Source of the DNA: Phaeoceros laevis
Taxonomy: Eukaryota > Anthocerotophyta > Anthocerotopsida > Notothyladales
Direction: 5' to 3'
NCBI GenBank assembly: GCA_049999765.1
Contig: JBNGIQ010009078.1
Span: 1 to 52,365, forward strand
Length of the DNA stretch: 52,365 bases
Position numbers and translations under genes: made by a program. Position 1 is the first letter of the stretch; each line of letters begins with the position of its first letter. The notes under the pieces were generated by a model. That model was not told where the DNA came from. It ran no database searches and was given only the letters and a program-made list of their open reading frames with translations. This document shows positions 35,677 to 45,608 of this stretch, piece after piece.

Positions 35677-38600
35677 ATGCTGCTGGTAACCTGTACAGCG
35701 GCAAACAAGGCAGGCCTCTTGTCCCATGGCGTAGTGCTCAATGTGTGCTCGATGTCTGCTGCCAGCAATGTTGTGTTTTGCATTCACAACATTCTCCCAT
35801 CTCTCAGATATGTCATAAGCGCGCAGCTAGTACCTGCCAATTCTCAGTATGACCGTGGGCAACAAATGTCCGTTGCCTGTGTGGCAAAGTATACTCTGGA
35901 ATCCTCCAAGCAAGTCAAAAAACTATGTAAGGAGGGCCGATTCGAAGAGGGAATGCAGATTTTGCGCTCCATCGACCATGAGCAGAGACTAGAATTTTCG
36001 ACTGCCTGCATCCGTCTGCTGCAACGGTGCACCAAACTGAAGTTGGTAGCGGATGGTAGACTGGTTCACACCTACATTGTCAGCGTGGGCTTCAAGATTG
36101 ATGTTTTTCTAGGGACCACGCTTGTCTGTATGTATGTAAGATGTGGGAGCTTAAAGGAAGCTCGGGAGGTGTTTGACAACCTCCCTGAGAAGAGCACAGC
36201 TACATTCAACATTCTGATTCAAGGATACGTGCGGCGTCGTCAACCATGGGAAGCTTTAAAATTGTATCAGCAGATGCGCAAAGAAGATGTAGAGGGGGAT
36301 AAGTACACGTATGTGAGCATCCTCAATGTGTGTGCTGCTCTGCGACTTCTCAAAGATGGAAAGGAAATCCATGATTTGGTTGAGAAAAAAGGGCTTCACA
36401 CTGAAATATATGTTGCCAACTCTCTTGTGGATATGTATGCCAAATGTGGCTCCATAGAAGAGGCACGAACTGCCTTCGATGCCAATCCTCAACGAGATGT
36501 TGTCTCATGGAATGTGATGATAGGGGGATATGCACGACAGGGGCTGAATAGTGAGGCGTCGCTGCTGTTTGATACCATGCACAAAGAGGGCATGAAGCCA
36601 GATCCAGTATCCTTCGTCAATCTCATCAACACATGTGGCACCTTGGATTCTGTAAAGGAGATTCATGCCCAAGTGTCCAAGTGTGAATTTGACAATGACG
36701 TTATTGTTCAAACTGCCCTCCTCTCAGCTTATTGGAAGTGTGGGAGCATAGAGGATGCGCGTAAGATCTTTGATGGCATGCAGTCTCGTGATACTGTAGC
36801 GTGGAATGCCATGCTTGGGGGTTACTCTCAGCTGGGCATTGGTAGTGAATCCTTGAAGCTGTTTATTCAGATGCAGAAAGAGGGCTTGAAAGCAGATAAG
36901 TTCACGTTTGCTCACATAATAAATGCATGTTCCAACCAGGGAGCCACAGAGCAAGGTAATAAGATCCACTTGCTTGTTAAGAAAACTGAGTATGAAAGGG
37001 ACGCGTTTGTTGGTGCTGCGCTGACTTCGATGTACATTAGGAGAGGGGACCTGGATGCTGCCATTGAAGTGTTTAACAAGTTGCAATCTCGGGATGTGAT
37101 TACCTGGAACACACTCATTTCAGCTTTTGTACGTCGTGGGCAGTATGAACAGGCGTTGAAATTCTTCCAACAAATGCAACAAGAAGGTGCAGTGGCAGAC
37201 ACTGTAACATTGTGCAATGTCATAACAGCTTGCGCGAAGCTTGCAACTTTGGAACGAGGGAGGGAGGTCCATACTAGGATCAAGGAGACCCAATATGAGT
37301 CCAACCTATACGTGGGTACTGGCTTGGTTTCCATGTATGCCAAATGTGGGAGTCTCGACGAGGCACGTGAAGTTTTTGACAGGATGCCTCAAAAGAACGT
37401 AGTCACATGGACTGCTCTGATTGGTGGGTATGTCCAACATGGGCAACCTGAGCAGGCCATTGAACTGTACAAGCAGATGCAGGAAGCTGGTGTGGAGCCA
37501 AATGAGGTGACAATGGCAAGCATATTGAATGCATGTACAATCCTGTCGAATTTGGACGAGGCTAAGCAAGTGCACGCATTAATCAACAAGAAAGGTATTG
37601 AGCTGGACACATTTGTGGGAACTGCCCTTGTCAGTGTGTATGCAAAGTGTGGGCACCTGGATGATGCTCGTGAGGCCTTCGTACAAATGTCTGGGCACAG
37701 TAGTGTTGTCTGTTGGACAGCACTGATAAATGGGTATGCTCGATCCGGACGGGCAAAGGAGGCTTTGAGGCTGTTTTGGCAAATGCAACGAGAGGGTGTG
37801 AAGCCAAATGAGGTCACCTTCACTAGTGTTTTAAGTGTATGTTACAGACCAAGTGCCCTGGAAGATGGTAGGCGGATACATACACACATCATGAGTAATG
37901 GCTATGATTCAGACTTATTTGTGGCAACTGCACTGCTCACAATGTACTCAAAATGTGGTAGCATAGAAGAGGCCCGCCAAGTTTATGACAGGATGCCAGT
38001 GCAGAATGTTGTCTCATGGACAGCTATGATCGGAGCGTATGCTTACAATGGGCTTGACGACGAGGCTTTGAACATGTACAAACAGATGCTTTCCTCAGAA
38101 GTAAAGCCGAACAAAGTGACCTTCATTAACGTCCTTGGTGCTTGTGGGAACCTAGGTGCCTTGGAAGAGGGGAAGGAGGTTCATGCTGCTGTCATAGAGA
38201 ACAAGTTAGCCTCAGATGTGTACATCGGTAATGCCTTGATTGACATGTACAGCAAGTGTAAGACCATTGCTCAAGCACGAAAGGTTTTTGATAACATGCC
38301 TGTCAAGGATATCATTTCCTGGAATATGATGATCAAGGGGTATGGTCTCAATGGACAAGTCAAGGCAGCATTTGCTCTCTTTCAGCAGATGGAGGTCCAC
38401 GAAGTGAGGCAAAATTCTGCCACATATGGATTCATATTGAACGCCTGTGCTGTTGCGGGAGCTCTGAAAGAAGGCACTCAGGTTCACAAACGCATCAAGG
38501 AGTCTGGATACGATGGCGAGCTGTTTACCTCCAATTGCCTAATTAGCATGTACGTGAAATGCAAGTGTTTGGAGGAGGCCCAGCAAGTTTTTGAAACCAT

Positions 38601-38943
38601 GCCAATGCGAAATACAGAATCCTGGAGTGCTTTCTTCGAGGGCTATGCTGAGGTTGGGTTTGCCCGTGAGGCATTTAAACTTTTTCAGCAAATGCAGATT
38701 GAAGGTGTGAGGCCCAATGAGAACATCTTTGTGCATGTACTCAAAACATGTGCAAGTCCAGGTGACTTGTCCATCGGTAAACAGGTGCATGCAGAAGCTA
38801 TTGAATGCGGGTTTGAGTTGCATGACTTGGTCGGGAGGTCATTGGTTGACATGTATACGAAGTGTGGGAGCGTGGAGGATGCAAGCATCCTGCTTGACAA
38901 GCTGTCACTTCTGGATTCTGGAATTGTCAATGCTTCATTTTAG
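35677..38943 (+). CDS. PPR gene E: long PLS-class PPR without E or DYW domains
   Basis: A single exon encodes 1088 residues from the ATG at 35677. After a targeting-type N-terminus of about 65 residues there is an almost uninterrupted PLS array (YAKCGSIEEARTAF, VVSWNVMIGGYARQG, MHKEGMKPDPVSFVNLINTC). The protein stops right after an L-type motif (VDMYTKCGSVEDASILLDKL) with no E, E+ or DYW segment. No deaminase remnant is visible in the next 400 bp. It is predicted to bind organellar RNA by sequence. Without a deaminase it would act by blocking, stabilising or recruiting partners in trans. It lacks the long L-motif inserts of genes A-D, so it belongs to another PPR branch. Confidence 0.88.
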   Translation: MLLVTCTAANKAGLLSHGVVLNVCSMSAASNVVFCIHNILPSLRYVISAQLVPANSQYDRGQQMSVACVAKYTLESSKQVKKLCKEGRFEEGMQILRSIDHEQRLEFSTACIRLLQRCTKLKLVADGRLVHTYIVSVGFKIDVFLGTTLVCMYVRCGSLKEAREVFDNLPEKSTATFNILIQGYVRRRQPWEALKLYQQMRKEDVEGDKYTYVSILNVCAALRLLKDGKEIHDLVEKKGLHTEIYVANSLVDMYAKCGSIEEARTAFDANPQRDVVSWNVMIGGYARQGLNSEASLLFDTMHKEGMKPDPVSFVNLINTCGTLDSVKEIHAQVSKCEFDNDVIVQTALLSAYWKCGSIEDARKIFDGMQSRDTVAWNAMLGGYSQLGIGSESLKLFIQMQKEGLKADKFTFAHIINACSNQGATEQGNKIHLLVKKTEYERDAFVGAALTSMYIRRGDLDAAIEVFNKLQSRDVITWNTLISAFVRRGQYEQALKFFQQMQQEGAVADTVTLCNVITACAKLATLERGREVHTRIKETQYESNLYVGTGLVSMYAKCGSLDEAREVFDRMPQKNVVTWTALIGGYVQHGQPEQAIELYKQMQEAGVEPNEVTMASILNACTILSNLDEAKQVHALINKKGIELDTFVGTALVSVYAKCGHLDDAREAFVQMSGHSSVVCWTALINGYARSGRAKEALRLFWQMQREGVKPNEVTFTSVLSVCYRPSALEDGRRIHTHIMSNGYDSDLFVATALLTMYSKCGSIEEARQVYDRMPVQNVVSWTAMIGAYAYNGLDDEALNMYKQMLSSEVKPNKVTFINVLGACGNLGALEEGKEVHAAVIENKLASDVYIGNALIDMYSKCKTIAQARKVFDNMPVKDIISWNMMIKGYGLNGQVKAAFALFQQMEVHEVRQNSATYGFILNACAVAGALKEGTQVHKRIKESGYDGELFTSNCLISMYVKCKCLEEAQQVFETMPMRNTESWSAFFEGYAEVGFAREAFKLFQQMQIEGVRPNENIFVHVLKTCASPGDLSIGKQVHAEAIECGFELHDLVGRSLVDMYTKCGSVEDASILLDKLSLLDSGIVNASF

Positions 38944-39937
38944 ACAAACCATTCTTCACAAAAGGTGTGAAGCTGTCTCATCATCAAAGGATGAAGTGCA
39001 GGGGAGAACCGTGTCTTTCCTGTTGCACAGCCTTCTCCTTCTCATGGTACAAGTTCAATTTGAAGGTTCATTACGGTGAGTTCAATTCAAAGCTCACGGC
39101 TTGTTTGGTTAACCAAGGGCTGTTGCACTGCTGCTATTGCCACAAAGCACGGTCATTAACCTCATTTTACTTCAGGTTCAGCGAACGGATTCAGCTAGGA
39201 CGAGGACCGACAATTTTCATCTGAACGGTTATGCAATTGTCCGCTAGTGTCTTGAGTGAGATGAGAAGTTTCGGACTTGCCAGGATGGACCAACAATTTC
39301 GGACGAAAGCTGGACTTCCTCGTTCTCCTTGGGGGCCTCAGGAACTAATTTCTTCTCTGCTACAACCAAATCGTTGATTACATTGCTCCTCCGCATTTGG
39401 CGGGGAGTCACACTGTAACCGAAGCAGCTGTGTTGCGACGATTAACAGGGCTGAAATTTGCCATTGCAAAATTTTGGCTTATTGTGCAACTTTACTGCAT
39501 CAGAGTTAAACGCAGGAACCTGATATCAGTTGCAGATCTTTCTGTGCACTGCCACTGGTACTGTTTGCTCTGCATCAATTTCGACTATATACAGCTGGTG
39601 CTACATGGACCCCCTCGTAGGCTGTAGCATGAAAGTCCTTGCATCCAGCGACGGCTACGAAAGTATCTTGTCCTTCGGCATTCAGTAAGACCTCGGAACC
39701 ATCGAGTATCCAGGTAAGCCAGGCTTCAATCACACTTTCCTGCCTTACGTCCCCCATGAAATAGACAAACCGGACTAACACCTGGGCCAGTTGAGCCCTC
39801 GGCAAGATTGTGGTTTCTTTCGCTATCTCCCTCGTTTTTTAATCAGTGGGCTTCCTCATGAAGCTTTACGACTTCCCACCAAACAGCAGCAAACGTTGGG
39901 AACATGCAGCTTTCTCTGCGTCATTCCATCTCAGGTT
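38944..39937. other. Intergenic region between convergent PPR genes
   Basis: The 3' flanks of PPR E (+) and PPR F (-) meet here. I could not recognise a gene. A minus-strand frame at 39575-39757 (about 60 codons from an ATG) is open but unsupported. Confidence 0.45.
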
Positions 39938-39957
39938 GTCCAACCTTAAGGTTGGAC
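39938..39957. repeat. Perfect 20-bp palindrome
   Basis: GTCCAACCTT followed by its exact reverse complement AAGGTTGGAC. It lies just downstream of the stop codon of PPR gene F, and TTGGAC recurs immediately afterwards. Confidence 0.85.
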
Positions 39958-39965
39958 GGTTGGAC

Positions 39966-39995
39966 GATTGAGGCAGAAAGCTTTCTGCCTCAATC
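39966..39995. repeat. Perfect 30-bp palindrome over the stop codon of PPR gene F
   Basis: GATTGAGGCAGAAAG is followed without spacer by its exact reverse complement. The TGA stop of the minus-strand PPR gene (39990-39992) lies inside it. Together with the palindrome at 39938-39957 it gives two strong fold-back structures at the gene's 3' end. Confidence 0.9.
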
Positions 39996-41930
39996 CCTGG
40001 TTGTCTCGATTGTTCTTATCACATTTTTGAGCTCGGCATAAATCTCCTTTCTGGCAGAGTGGTTAGTTTCGTCCGCCCCAAATAAGTGTAGCTGAGAGTT
40101 TAGTTCCATCCAGGTCCGACCAGGTACTTTTCTGGTATCTGAGCTCTGAATTGCCCTTCTGACGGAGGACCTGTCTGCCAACCGGCCAGCCCCATCATAG
40201 ATATCAGCCATCAACACATGTGCTGCAATATTTTTGGGATCCAGCCTCAGTATGGCTTCATATGACCGTCTTCCTAGCTCTACGTTGCCATAGGTCCGGC
40301 AGGATGCAAGCAAACACATCCACAAAGACAGGTCGGGGTGCATGTGCATGTTTGCAATGAAGTCTCTTGCATAATGAAGGTGTCCACATCTGCCCAGCAG
40401 ATCTACAATGCAAGCATAATGCTTTATGTCTGGACTTATGTTGAAATCCTCGGACATGGATTGGAACATGACCATGCCCTCCTCCAATAGCCCTTCATGA
40501 CTGCAAGCATTGAGCAATCCAAGAAAGCTGACGCTGTCGGGAAACAGACCTTGATGGTGCATCTGACGGAAGAGGTTCAGAGCTGCCCGAGCACCTCCGT
40601 GCAGGGCATATGCTGCAATCATGGTGTTCCAAGTTACCAGATCTTTGGTTTGCATGTTATCAAATACATCCTTGGCGTCTTCCAGGCTCCCACATTTGGC
40701 ATACATGTCTATAAGACTGTTTCCAACAACCGTGTTTGCAAGATACCCTCCTTTCATGACAAGGTCATGAACTAGCTTGCCTTCAGCCAGGGCCGCTGCT
40801 ACACCAGAGCATGCTTGCAGCATGCTTACGAAAGTGGAATGGTTGGGCTGGATGCCCTGTTGTTCCATCTGCCTGAAAAGCTTGATACAGACCTGACCAG
40901 CGCCAGCATGAGCATATCCTGCAAGGAGTGCATTCCATGTCACTGTATCCCTTGTCCGTGCAGCATCGAACACTCGTTGTGCATCCTCCAGATTTCCGCA
41001 ATTCACGTACAGGTCAATGAGGGCGTTGACAATCACCAAATTTGACTCCAGCCTCTGTGCAAGGATGAGGCCTTGAAGAAGCCTGCCATGTTCTAGAGCA
41101 CATAGGGAAGAACAAGCAGTCAATATGCTAGTTAAAGTCACGTGGTTGGGCTGCAAGCCTTCCTGCCGCATACGTCGCAACAGCTGGAAAGCCTCTTGGC
41201 CATCCCCTTGCTGTGCATATCCTGAGATGATGACATTCCAGGATGTCAGATCCCTTGTTGGCAATCTATCAAACAAGATACGAGCATCCTTCAAACTGCC
41301 ACATTTGGCGTACATATCAACAAGGGTGGTGCCAACTTCTACATGGTGCTCCAGGCTACCTCGCAAGATATAGGCATGAATGAGCTTTCCCTGATCCAGA
41401 CCTGCAGTTCCGGAACACGCTTTCAGGATACACAACAACGTGGCCCTGTCTGGCTGCGTGCCATCTTCTTGCATCTGCCTGAAGAGGTGGAGGGCCTCTT
41501 GACCTTCTCCCTGCTGGGCATATGCTGCAATAATTGCAGTCCATGCCACCTGGTCCTTGGCTGGCAACCTATCAAAAACCGAGCGTGCATCCTCTATACT
41601 CCCACATTTTGCATACATGTTGACAAGAGATGCACCAATGAACACATCTGACCCGAAACCATCCTTCAAGATGTGACTATGAACAATTTTGCCCATGTCC
41701 AGGGCTCCGGAGGTGGAACAGGCTTTGAGTACATTCAGGACAGCGGCCCTATCTAACTGCATTCCCTCTTGTTGCATTTGCTTGAAGAGATCATAGGCAT
41801 CAGGGCCATGGCTCTGGTTATGCCGGCAAACAGTGTAATGTGCGTGGGTCAGCCACAATCGCAGGTGAAGTAACTTAATTGAAGAAAACCAGCAATACGA
41901 TAACGGAAAACCAGTATGCATGGGTGCCAT
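39990..41930 (-). CDS. PPR gene F: PLS-class PPR with E/E+ and no DYW
   Basis: This 646-residue frame runs from the ATG at 41930. Most of it is a PLS PPR array (YAKCGSIEDARSVFDRLP, QVAWTAIIAAYAQQG) followed by E1/E2/E+ (YEAILRLDPKNIAAHVLMAD, KVPGRTWMELNSQLHLFG). It ends at KEIYAELKNVIRTIETTRD, where a DYW domain would begin. Known E+ proteins edit organellar RNA by recruiting a DYW protein in trans. The N-terminus is odd: about 40 non-PPR residues lead into the middle of a motif (GPDAYDLFKQMQQEG), so the 5' part is missing or lies in an unrecognised exon. The stop codon lies in a perfect palindrome. Confidence 0.8.
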   Translation of the reverse strand: MAPMHTGFPLSYCWFSSIKLLHLRLWLTHAHYTVCRHNQSHGPDAYDLFKQMQQEGMQLDRAAVLNVLKACSTSGALDMGKIVHSHILKDGFGSDVFIGASLVNMYAKCGSIEDARSVFDRLPAKDQVAWTAIIAAYAQQGEGQEALHLFRQMQEDGTQPDRATLLCILKACSGTAGLDQGKLIHAYILRGSLEHHVEVGTTLVDMYAKCGSLKDARILFDRLPTRDLTSWNVIISGYAQQGDGQEAFQLLRRMRQEGLQPNHVTLTSILTACSSLCALEHGRLLQGLILAQRLESNLVIVNALIDLYVNCGNLEDAQRVFDAARTRDTVTWNALLAGYAHAGAGQVCIKLFRQMEQQGIQPNHSTFVSMLQACSGVAAALAEGKLVHDLVMKGGYLANTVVGNSLIDMYAKCGSLEDAKDVFDNMQTKDLVTWNTMIAAYALHGGARAALNLFRQMHHQGLFPDSVSFLGLLNACSHEGLLEEGMVMFQSMSEDFNISPDIKHYACIVDLLGRCGHLHYARDFIANMHMHPDLSLWMCLLASCRTYGNVELGRRSYEAILRLDPKNIAAHVLMADIYDGAGRLADRSSVRRAIQSSDTRKVPGRTWMELNSQLHLFGADETNHSARKEIYAELKNVIRTIETTRD

Positions 41931-42816
41931 AACAGGTGCCCAGCTCAGGCGAATCCTTCACTTTCTACAGAGGGTTCAGGTGGGCTTGCTTGATCTGTGA
42001 GGAAGCCTGCTGAATGCCAAAAATCTGGCTCTTCCGTAATTTCACTGAGACACTCGTTGAACCCATCGCCGACCATCTAGACTGAGAGATGCGGGATACA
42101 TGTGCCCTTTTTCGTCTGGTGTCCCATGCTCCTGAATCTGTCTCGCCATCGTTACAGGGTCTGCAAGGCACAACAGCAAAAAGCTTAACCATCCTGGAGG
42201 AAGACCACTTGCATTCCACTGTTGGTACTGACTCTTGGCTATGCCATTGCGACACTTGAATGGTTGCGTCTTCCGTATCTTTGTTTGACACTTCCTGCCT
42301 GCCTGTCGAACTATAAGCAAATGCGATATCAGGTTTCAGTAGCTAACCCCACCTACACGCCTGCGATGGGAGGCAACATGGCCAGAGTCAGCCACGACGC
42401 AGGCTCCATCCATCCACCTCTAGCCCAGCTCCACCTTGGCCTGCACCAGCTGCTCCGAATTGAAACCACCTCTGACTGTGAGCATGCCTTGAAGCCTGGC
42501 CACGTTGGGACCCAGTGCACACAGTTCCTGGAGAGGACCAGCCGAGTGGAAGCCATCCCTCGTCCTTCGCAGCACAGATGACGCACCAGCTGATCGCGAT
42601 TGTCCTACCGAAACTCCCTTTCTGCAATGGCAGTCATCCATATGGTTCTATTCTGCGAAACATGATCTTCTTGGGAACTGGGTCTTGTCTCTATCCGATT
42701 ATTCCCCATTGTGCAGAATGATTCTCTGCCTGTTATGAATTGTTCAAAGAGTGATCCACGGACTCCAAGATCTGATCACCATTCCAGAAAATTGCCCAAC
42801 AACAACAACGCTAACA
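41931..42816. other. Region between divergent PPR F and lectin genes
   Basis: This is the upstream region for both genes. On the minus strand a possible acceptor (CTTGCAG near 42158) and open frames exist that could form a 5' exon of PPR F, but none shows PPR or transit-peptide character clearly enough to call. Confidence 0.35.
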
Positions 42817-43320
42817 ATGGGGACCTTCTCCTCGCCCCTCTGCTCAATATCCTTCCTCCTAGCCATGGCAACCTTGACCCTCAAATTCAGCGCCGCCTGG
42901 GACTACAGCACTATGCTAGAAGGTGGGACACTGGCCGCCGGCCAGTTCCTGCAGTCCCCCAAAGTCCAATACATGTTCCGGGTGGATGGGGACAGTTGCA
43001 AGGTGTCACTCACCAGTCTGGTTGCACGCGATTTCGCTCATACCAAGCCCATCTGGACGTCTTCTCTTCGACGACCCCTGAGCCCGCAGGATGTGGGCCA
43101 GTGTGTGCTCAAATTACATGCAAATGGGAATCTGGTTATGCACGGCGGCGAAGGACTGAGCACCCTTTGGGAATCAGGTGGAACGATCAGTGCTCTCGAT
43201 TTTCTCACTTGCAAGCTTCAAGTTGAGGACGGCTGGTTTGGAGGGTTAGCAGAAGTGTGGTGTGGGAGCCCCGGCGGCTTTGCTTCTACTGGTATCACCA
43301 TGTGGAGCACGAACTTCTGA
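42817..43320 (+). CDS. Secreted bulb-type (B-)lectin domain protein
   Basis: A single exon encodes 167 residues. The ATG at 42817 gives a clear signal peptide (SISFLLAMATLTLKFSAAWD). A single B-lectin domain follows (STMLEGGTLAAGQFLQSP, CVLKLHANGNLVMHGGEGL, TLWESGG). The segment LHANGNLVMH corresponds to the QxDxNxVxY mannose site, but Gln, Asp and Tyr are replaced, so sugar binding may be altered. There is no transmembrane or kinase segment, so it is likely a free extracellular lectin of the GNA/curculin type with defence or storage roles in relatives. Earlier in-frame ATGs (from 42751) would only add residues before the signal peptide. Confidence 0.75.
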   Translation: MGTFSSPLCSISFLLAMATLTLKFSAAWDYSTMLEGGTLAAGQFLQSPKVQYMFRVDGDSCKVSLTSLVARDFAHTKPIWTSSLRRPLSPQDVGQCVLKLHANGNLVMHGGEGLSTLWESGGTISALDFLTCKLQVEDGWFGGLAEVWCGSPGGFASTGITMWSTNF

Positions 43321-44050
43321 TAGTTGCAACTTCTTGCTAGCAGGTAGCCTTTGGCAAGGTTCTAGATTTCGAGCCAAGTCCCAGATGCGGATTGGCAATT
43401 TGTATACATGCTTTTCTGTAATTCTTGTACACACCTGAGAAGACACACTCACTTAGTAAATCTTATACTTGGAGTAAAATTGGGTCAAGCTTGCAGTTAG
43501 GGGGTTTTGAATTCTATCCTAAGTCAGGCCACAGTAGCTGTGCATCCGGAGTCTTTTAGTATTTGCGATATGCCGCTTGTAAACATGCCCATTCTTAAAG
43601 ATGGATCCCTTCAAATATATGATCTTGGTCAAAGCGGAGACTAAGGGATTGTCGCAGCTAAGCAAACGATTTGTTCTACCGTGTGCTAAATGTTGCACAG
43701 CTATCACAGCGTGTGGACCTTTTCGACCCATAAGCACGTAGTAAAGTTCTTCCTCTTCTTCACAGCACAAGAGGACCTGATTCTTGGCTGACGTATTCAT
43801 GCTCTTTCTGTCAAAAGTGGGATTTGGAAGGAAGGTCTTTCTGGCCACCCACCTCATCATTCTGCATGCTTCACATGGGAACTTGTGCGGCGCAATGAGA
43901 GGTTATTCCAGGGTCGTAGCTGAAGTAACGCCCATTGGCAAATTGAAACTGAACTGTCCCTTATCCTGATGAAGATCATGACCTTCTGAAGTTGTGACAC
44001 GAGCAAAATGAGCAAGCTGGGTTTCCAAGTCCCTGCTGCTTGGTTGGGCC
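43321..44050. other. Intergenic / promoter region
   Basis: This holds the 3' flank of the lectin gene and the upstream region of the uroporphyrinogen-III synthase gene. No supported feature. Confidence 0.45.
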
Positions 44051-44953
44051 ATGGCGACTGTAGCGTGCTCTTGCACTAGAGCAGCTTTGATCGCACCAGA
44101 AAGATGGCGGCAAACATTCTCGACTCCGAAGCAACAAACCCTTGCCACGAGCTGGCGCGGGCCTGTGATTTGCCGGGGTGCTGTCGGGGAGGATCTGGAG
44201 GGCTCCAGTGTGGTAGTGACAAGGGAGCGGGGGAAGAATGCGAAGCTCGTGAAAGCCCTAAGCGCTTGGGGGATTCGGTGCGTGGAGCTGCCTCTCATTG
44301 AGCACAGGGAAGGTCCGGATTTGCCGAGGCTGGCGCAGGTGTTGCAGGAGGAGGTGTTTGACTGGATTGTGGTGACCTCTCCAGAAGCAGCCACCGTGTT
44401 TCTCAACTCCTGGGAATCTGCTGGTTGCCCCACGGTGCGTATTGCCGTTGTCGGGGCAGGCACTGGGCAAGTGCTGCAATCAGGCAAAGGCTCGCTTCTA
44501 CTGGAGTTCACGCCGTCCACTGCTACTGCCAAAGTTCTTGCCGCAGAGCTCCCCGAGGTGACTAATGGGCGTGCCAAAGTGCTCTATCCGGCGTCTTGCA
44601 AGGCCGGGGTGGATCTGGAAAACGGCCTGACGGTCCGAGGATTCAACGTGACCAGGCTCAACACCTATTCCACCGAGTCCGCCACCACCTTGGAGGAAGC
44701 TGATGTGGACCTGGCTGTGTCGGCACCAGTGGCAACCTTTGCCTCCCCCACTGCTGTCAAGGCTTGGATGGAGCTTGTAGCTGGGACCAGGGAATGGAGC
44801 GGTGCTGCTGCTTGCATAGGCAGCACATCTGCTGTCGCAGCTAGGAAAGCTGGCTTGCAAAAAGTGTTTTATCCCCAGCAGCCAGGCCTGGAGGGATGGG
44901 TGGACAGCATACTTGAAGCTCTCAGATCCCAGAGGCAAGAAACTATTGCCTGA
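44051..44953 (+). CDS. UROS: Uroporphyrinogen-III synthase, predicted plastid-targeted
   Basis: A single exon encodes 300 residues from the ATG at 44051. The N-terminal 45 or so residues are a typical transit peptide (Ala, Arg, Thr and Ser rich). The two-lobed HemD fold follows: VVVTRERGKNAKLVKAL, FDWIVVTSPEAATVFLNSW, IAVVGAGTGQVL, VLYPASCKAGVDLENGL and VATFASPTAVKAWMEL. The enzyme closes hydroxymethylbilane with inversion of ring D to give uroporphyrinogen III, the precursor of heme, chlorophyll and siroheme. Length fits plant members. The 3' end of the gene is repeated in decayed form just downstream. No introns are seen, which is unusual but not impossible for this family. Confidence 0.92.
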   Translation: MATVACSCTRAALIAPERWRQTFSTPKQQTLATSWRGPVICRGAVGEDLEGSSVVVTRERGKNAKLVKALSAWGIRCVELPLIEHREGPDLPRLAQVLQEEVFDWIVVTSPEAATVFLNSWESAGCPTVRIAVVGAGTGQVLQSGKGSLLLEFTPSTATAKVLAAELPEVTNGRAKVLYPASCKAGVDLENGLTVRGFNVTRLNTYSTESATTLEEADVDLAVSAPVATFASPTAVKAWMELVAGTREWSGAAACIGSTSAVAARKAGLQKVFYPQQPGLEGWVDSILEALRSQRQETIA

Positions 44954-44986
44954 TGGCTCTGTGCTCCAGTTGCAGGTAGGACAGCT

Positions 44987-45098
44987 CCCTGCAAGAAGTG
45001 TTTTTGTCCCCAAGTGTCAGACTCGGAGAGGTAGACGGATGGCATTCTTCGTGCTCTTTGATTCCAGACAGCTCTAAATTTCCAGAGGCAAGAAAACT
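44987..45098 (+). repeat. Decayed duplicate of the 3' end of the uroporphyrinogen-III synthase gene
   Basis: Segment 44853-44946 of the gene and 44987-45098 align: TTGCAAAAAGTGTTTTATCC versus CTGCAAGAAGTGTTTTTGTC, and CCAGAGGCAAGAAAC in both. The second copy has insertions and no functional frame. It may be a local tandem duplication or the remains of a second gene copy. Confidence 0.75.
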
Positions 45099-45172
45099 CA
45101 AGATCTGAGGTTGGACCTCGCTTCAAAACCAGCCTTCGATGCCTCAAGATAAACGCCTCCCTTGTACTGAAA

Positions 45173-45510
45173 ATGATGGAATTACCCGAATCACTCTCAA
45201 TTCGACATCACCTGTTCTGGGACGCTGACTCCAGCAATGTTCAGTTTCTCTGTAAGGATGGTATGAAAGTCCATGCTTGTCGCCTGCTTCTTGCCGCAAC
45301 GTCCCCAGTCCTGAAAAAAATGCTCACAAACAGGATGGTTGAGTCGGGGTTGACTAGCTTTGTGTCCCACCTTTGAATTCGTGTACACCGGTAGGATTAT
45401 GATGAGGCAGATCTGTCAATTTCTAAGTTGGGTTGGAACTTGGACGTGCTTCATGCTGCCCAGTATTTTATGCTCTGAACGGGCTAAGTGGTTCTCATCT
45501 TACAGCGGCT
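45173..45510 (+). pseudogene. BTB/POZ domain pseudogene
   Basis: From the ATG at 45173 one frame reads as a BTB start (FLCKDGMKVHACRLLLAATS, VLKKMLTNRMVESGLT). The next parts continue in other frames: FEFVYTGR in a second frame, then DEADLSISKLGWNLDVLHAA in a third, then SERAKWFSSY. At least three frame changes separate these pieces and no intron signals explain them. Intact relatives are CUL3 ubiquitin-ligase adaptors. The fragment lies between the uroporphyrinogen-III synthase remnant and PPR gene C. Confidence 0.7.
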
Positions 45511-45608
45511 GTTCAGTGAATGTTATGAGGTGGGTTTGGAAAGGTACTTATAAATTTCCAGCTGTAAAATCCCAATTACAAGGGCCTGCCTAAGCATTGC
45601 GATGGGTG

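Noticed and set aside
39575-39805. Minus-strand open frame of 76 codons between PPR E and F
   Set aside because: It has no ATG at its start, only about 60 codons from the first ATG, and no recognisable features.
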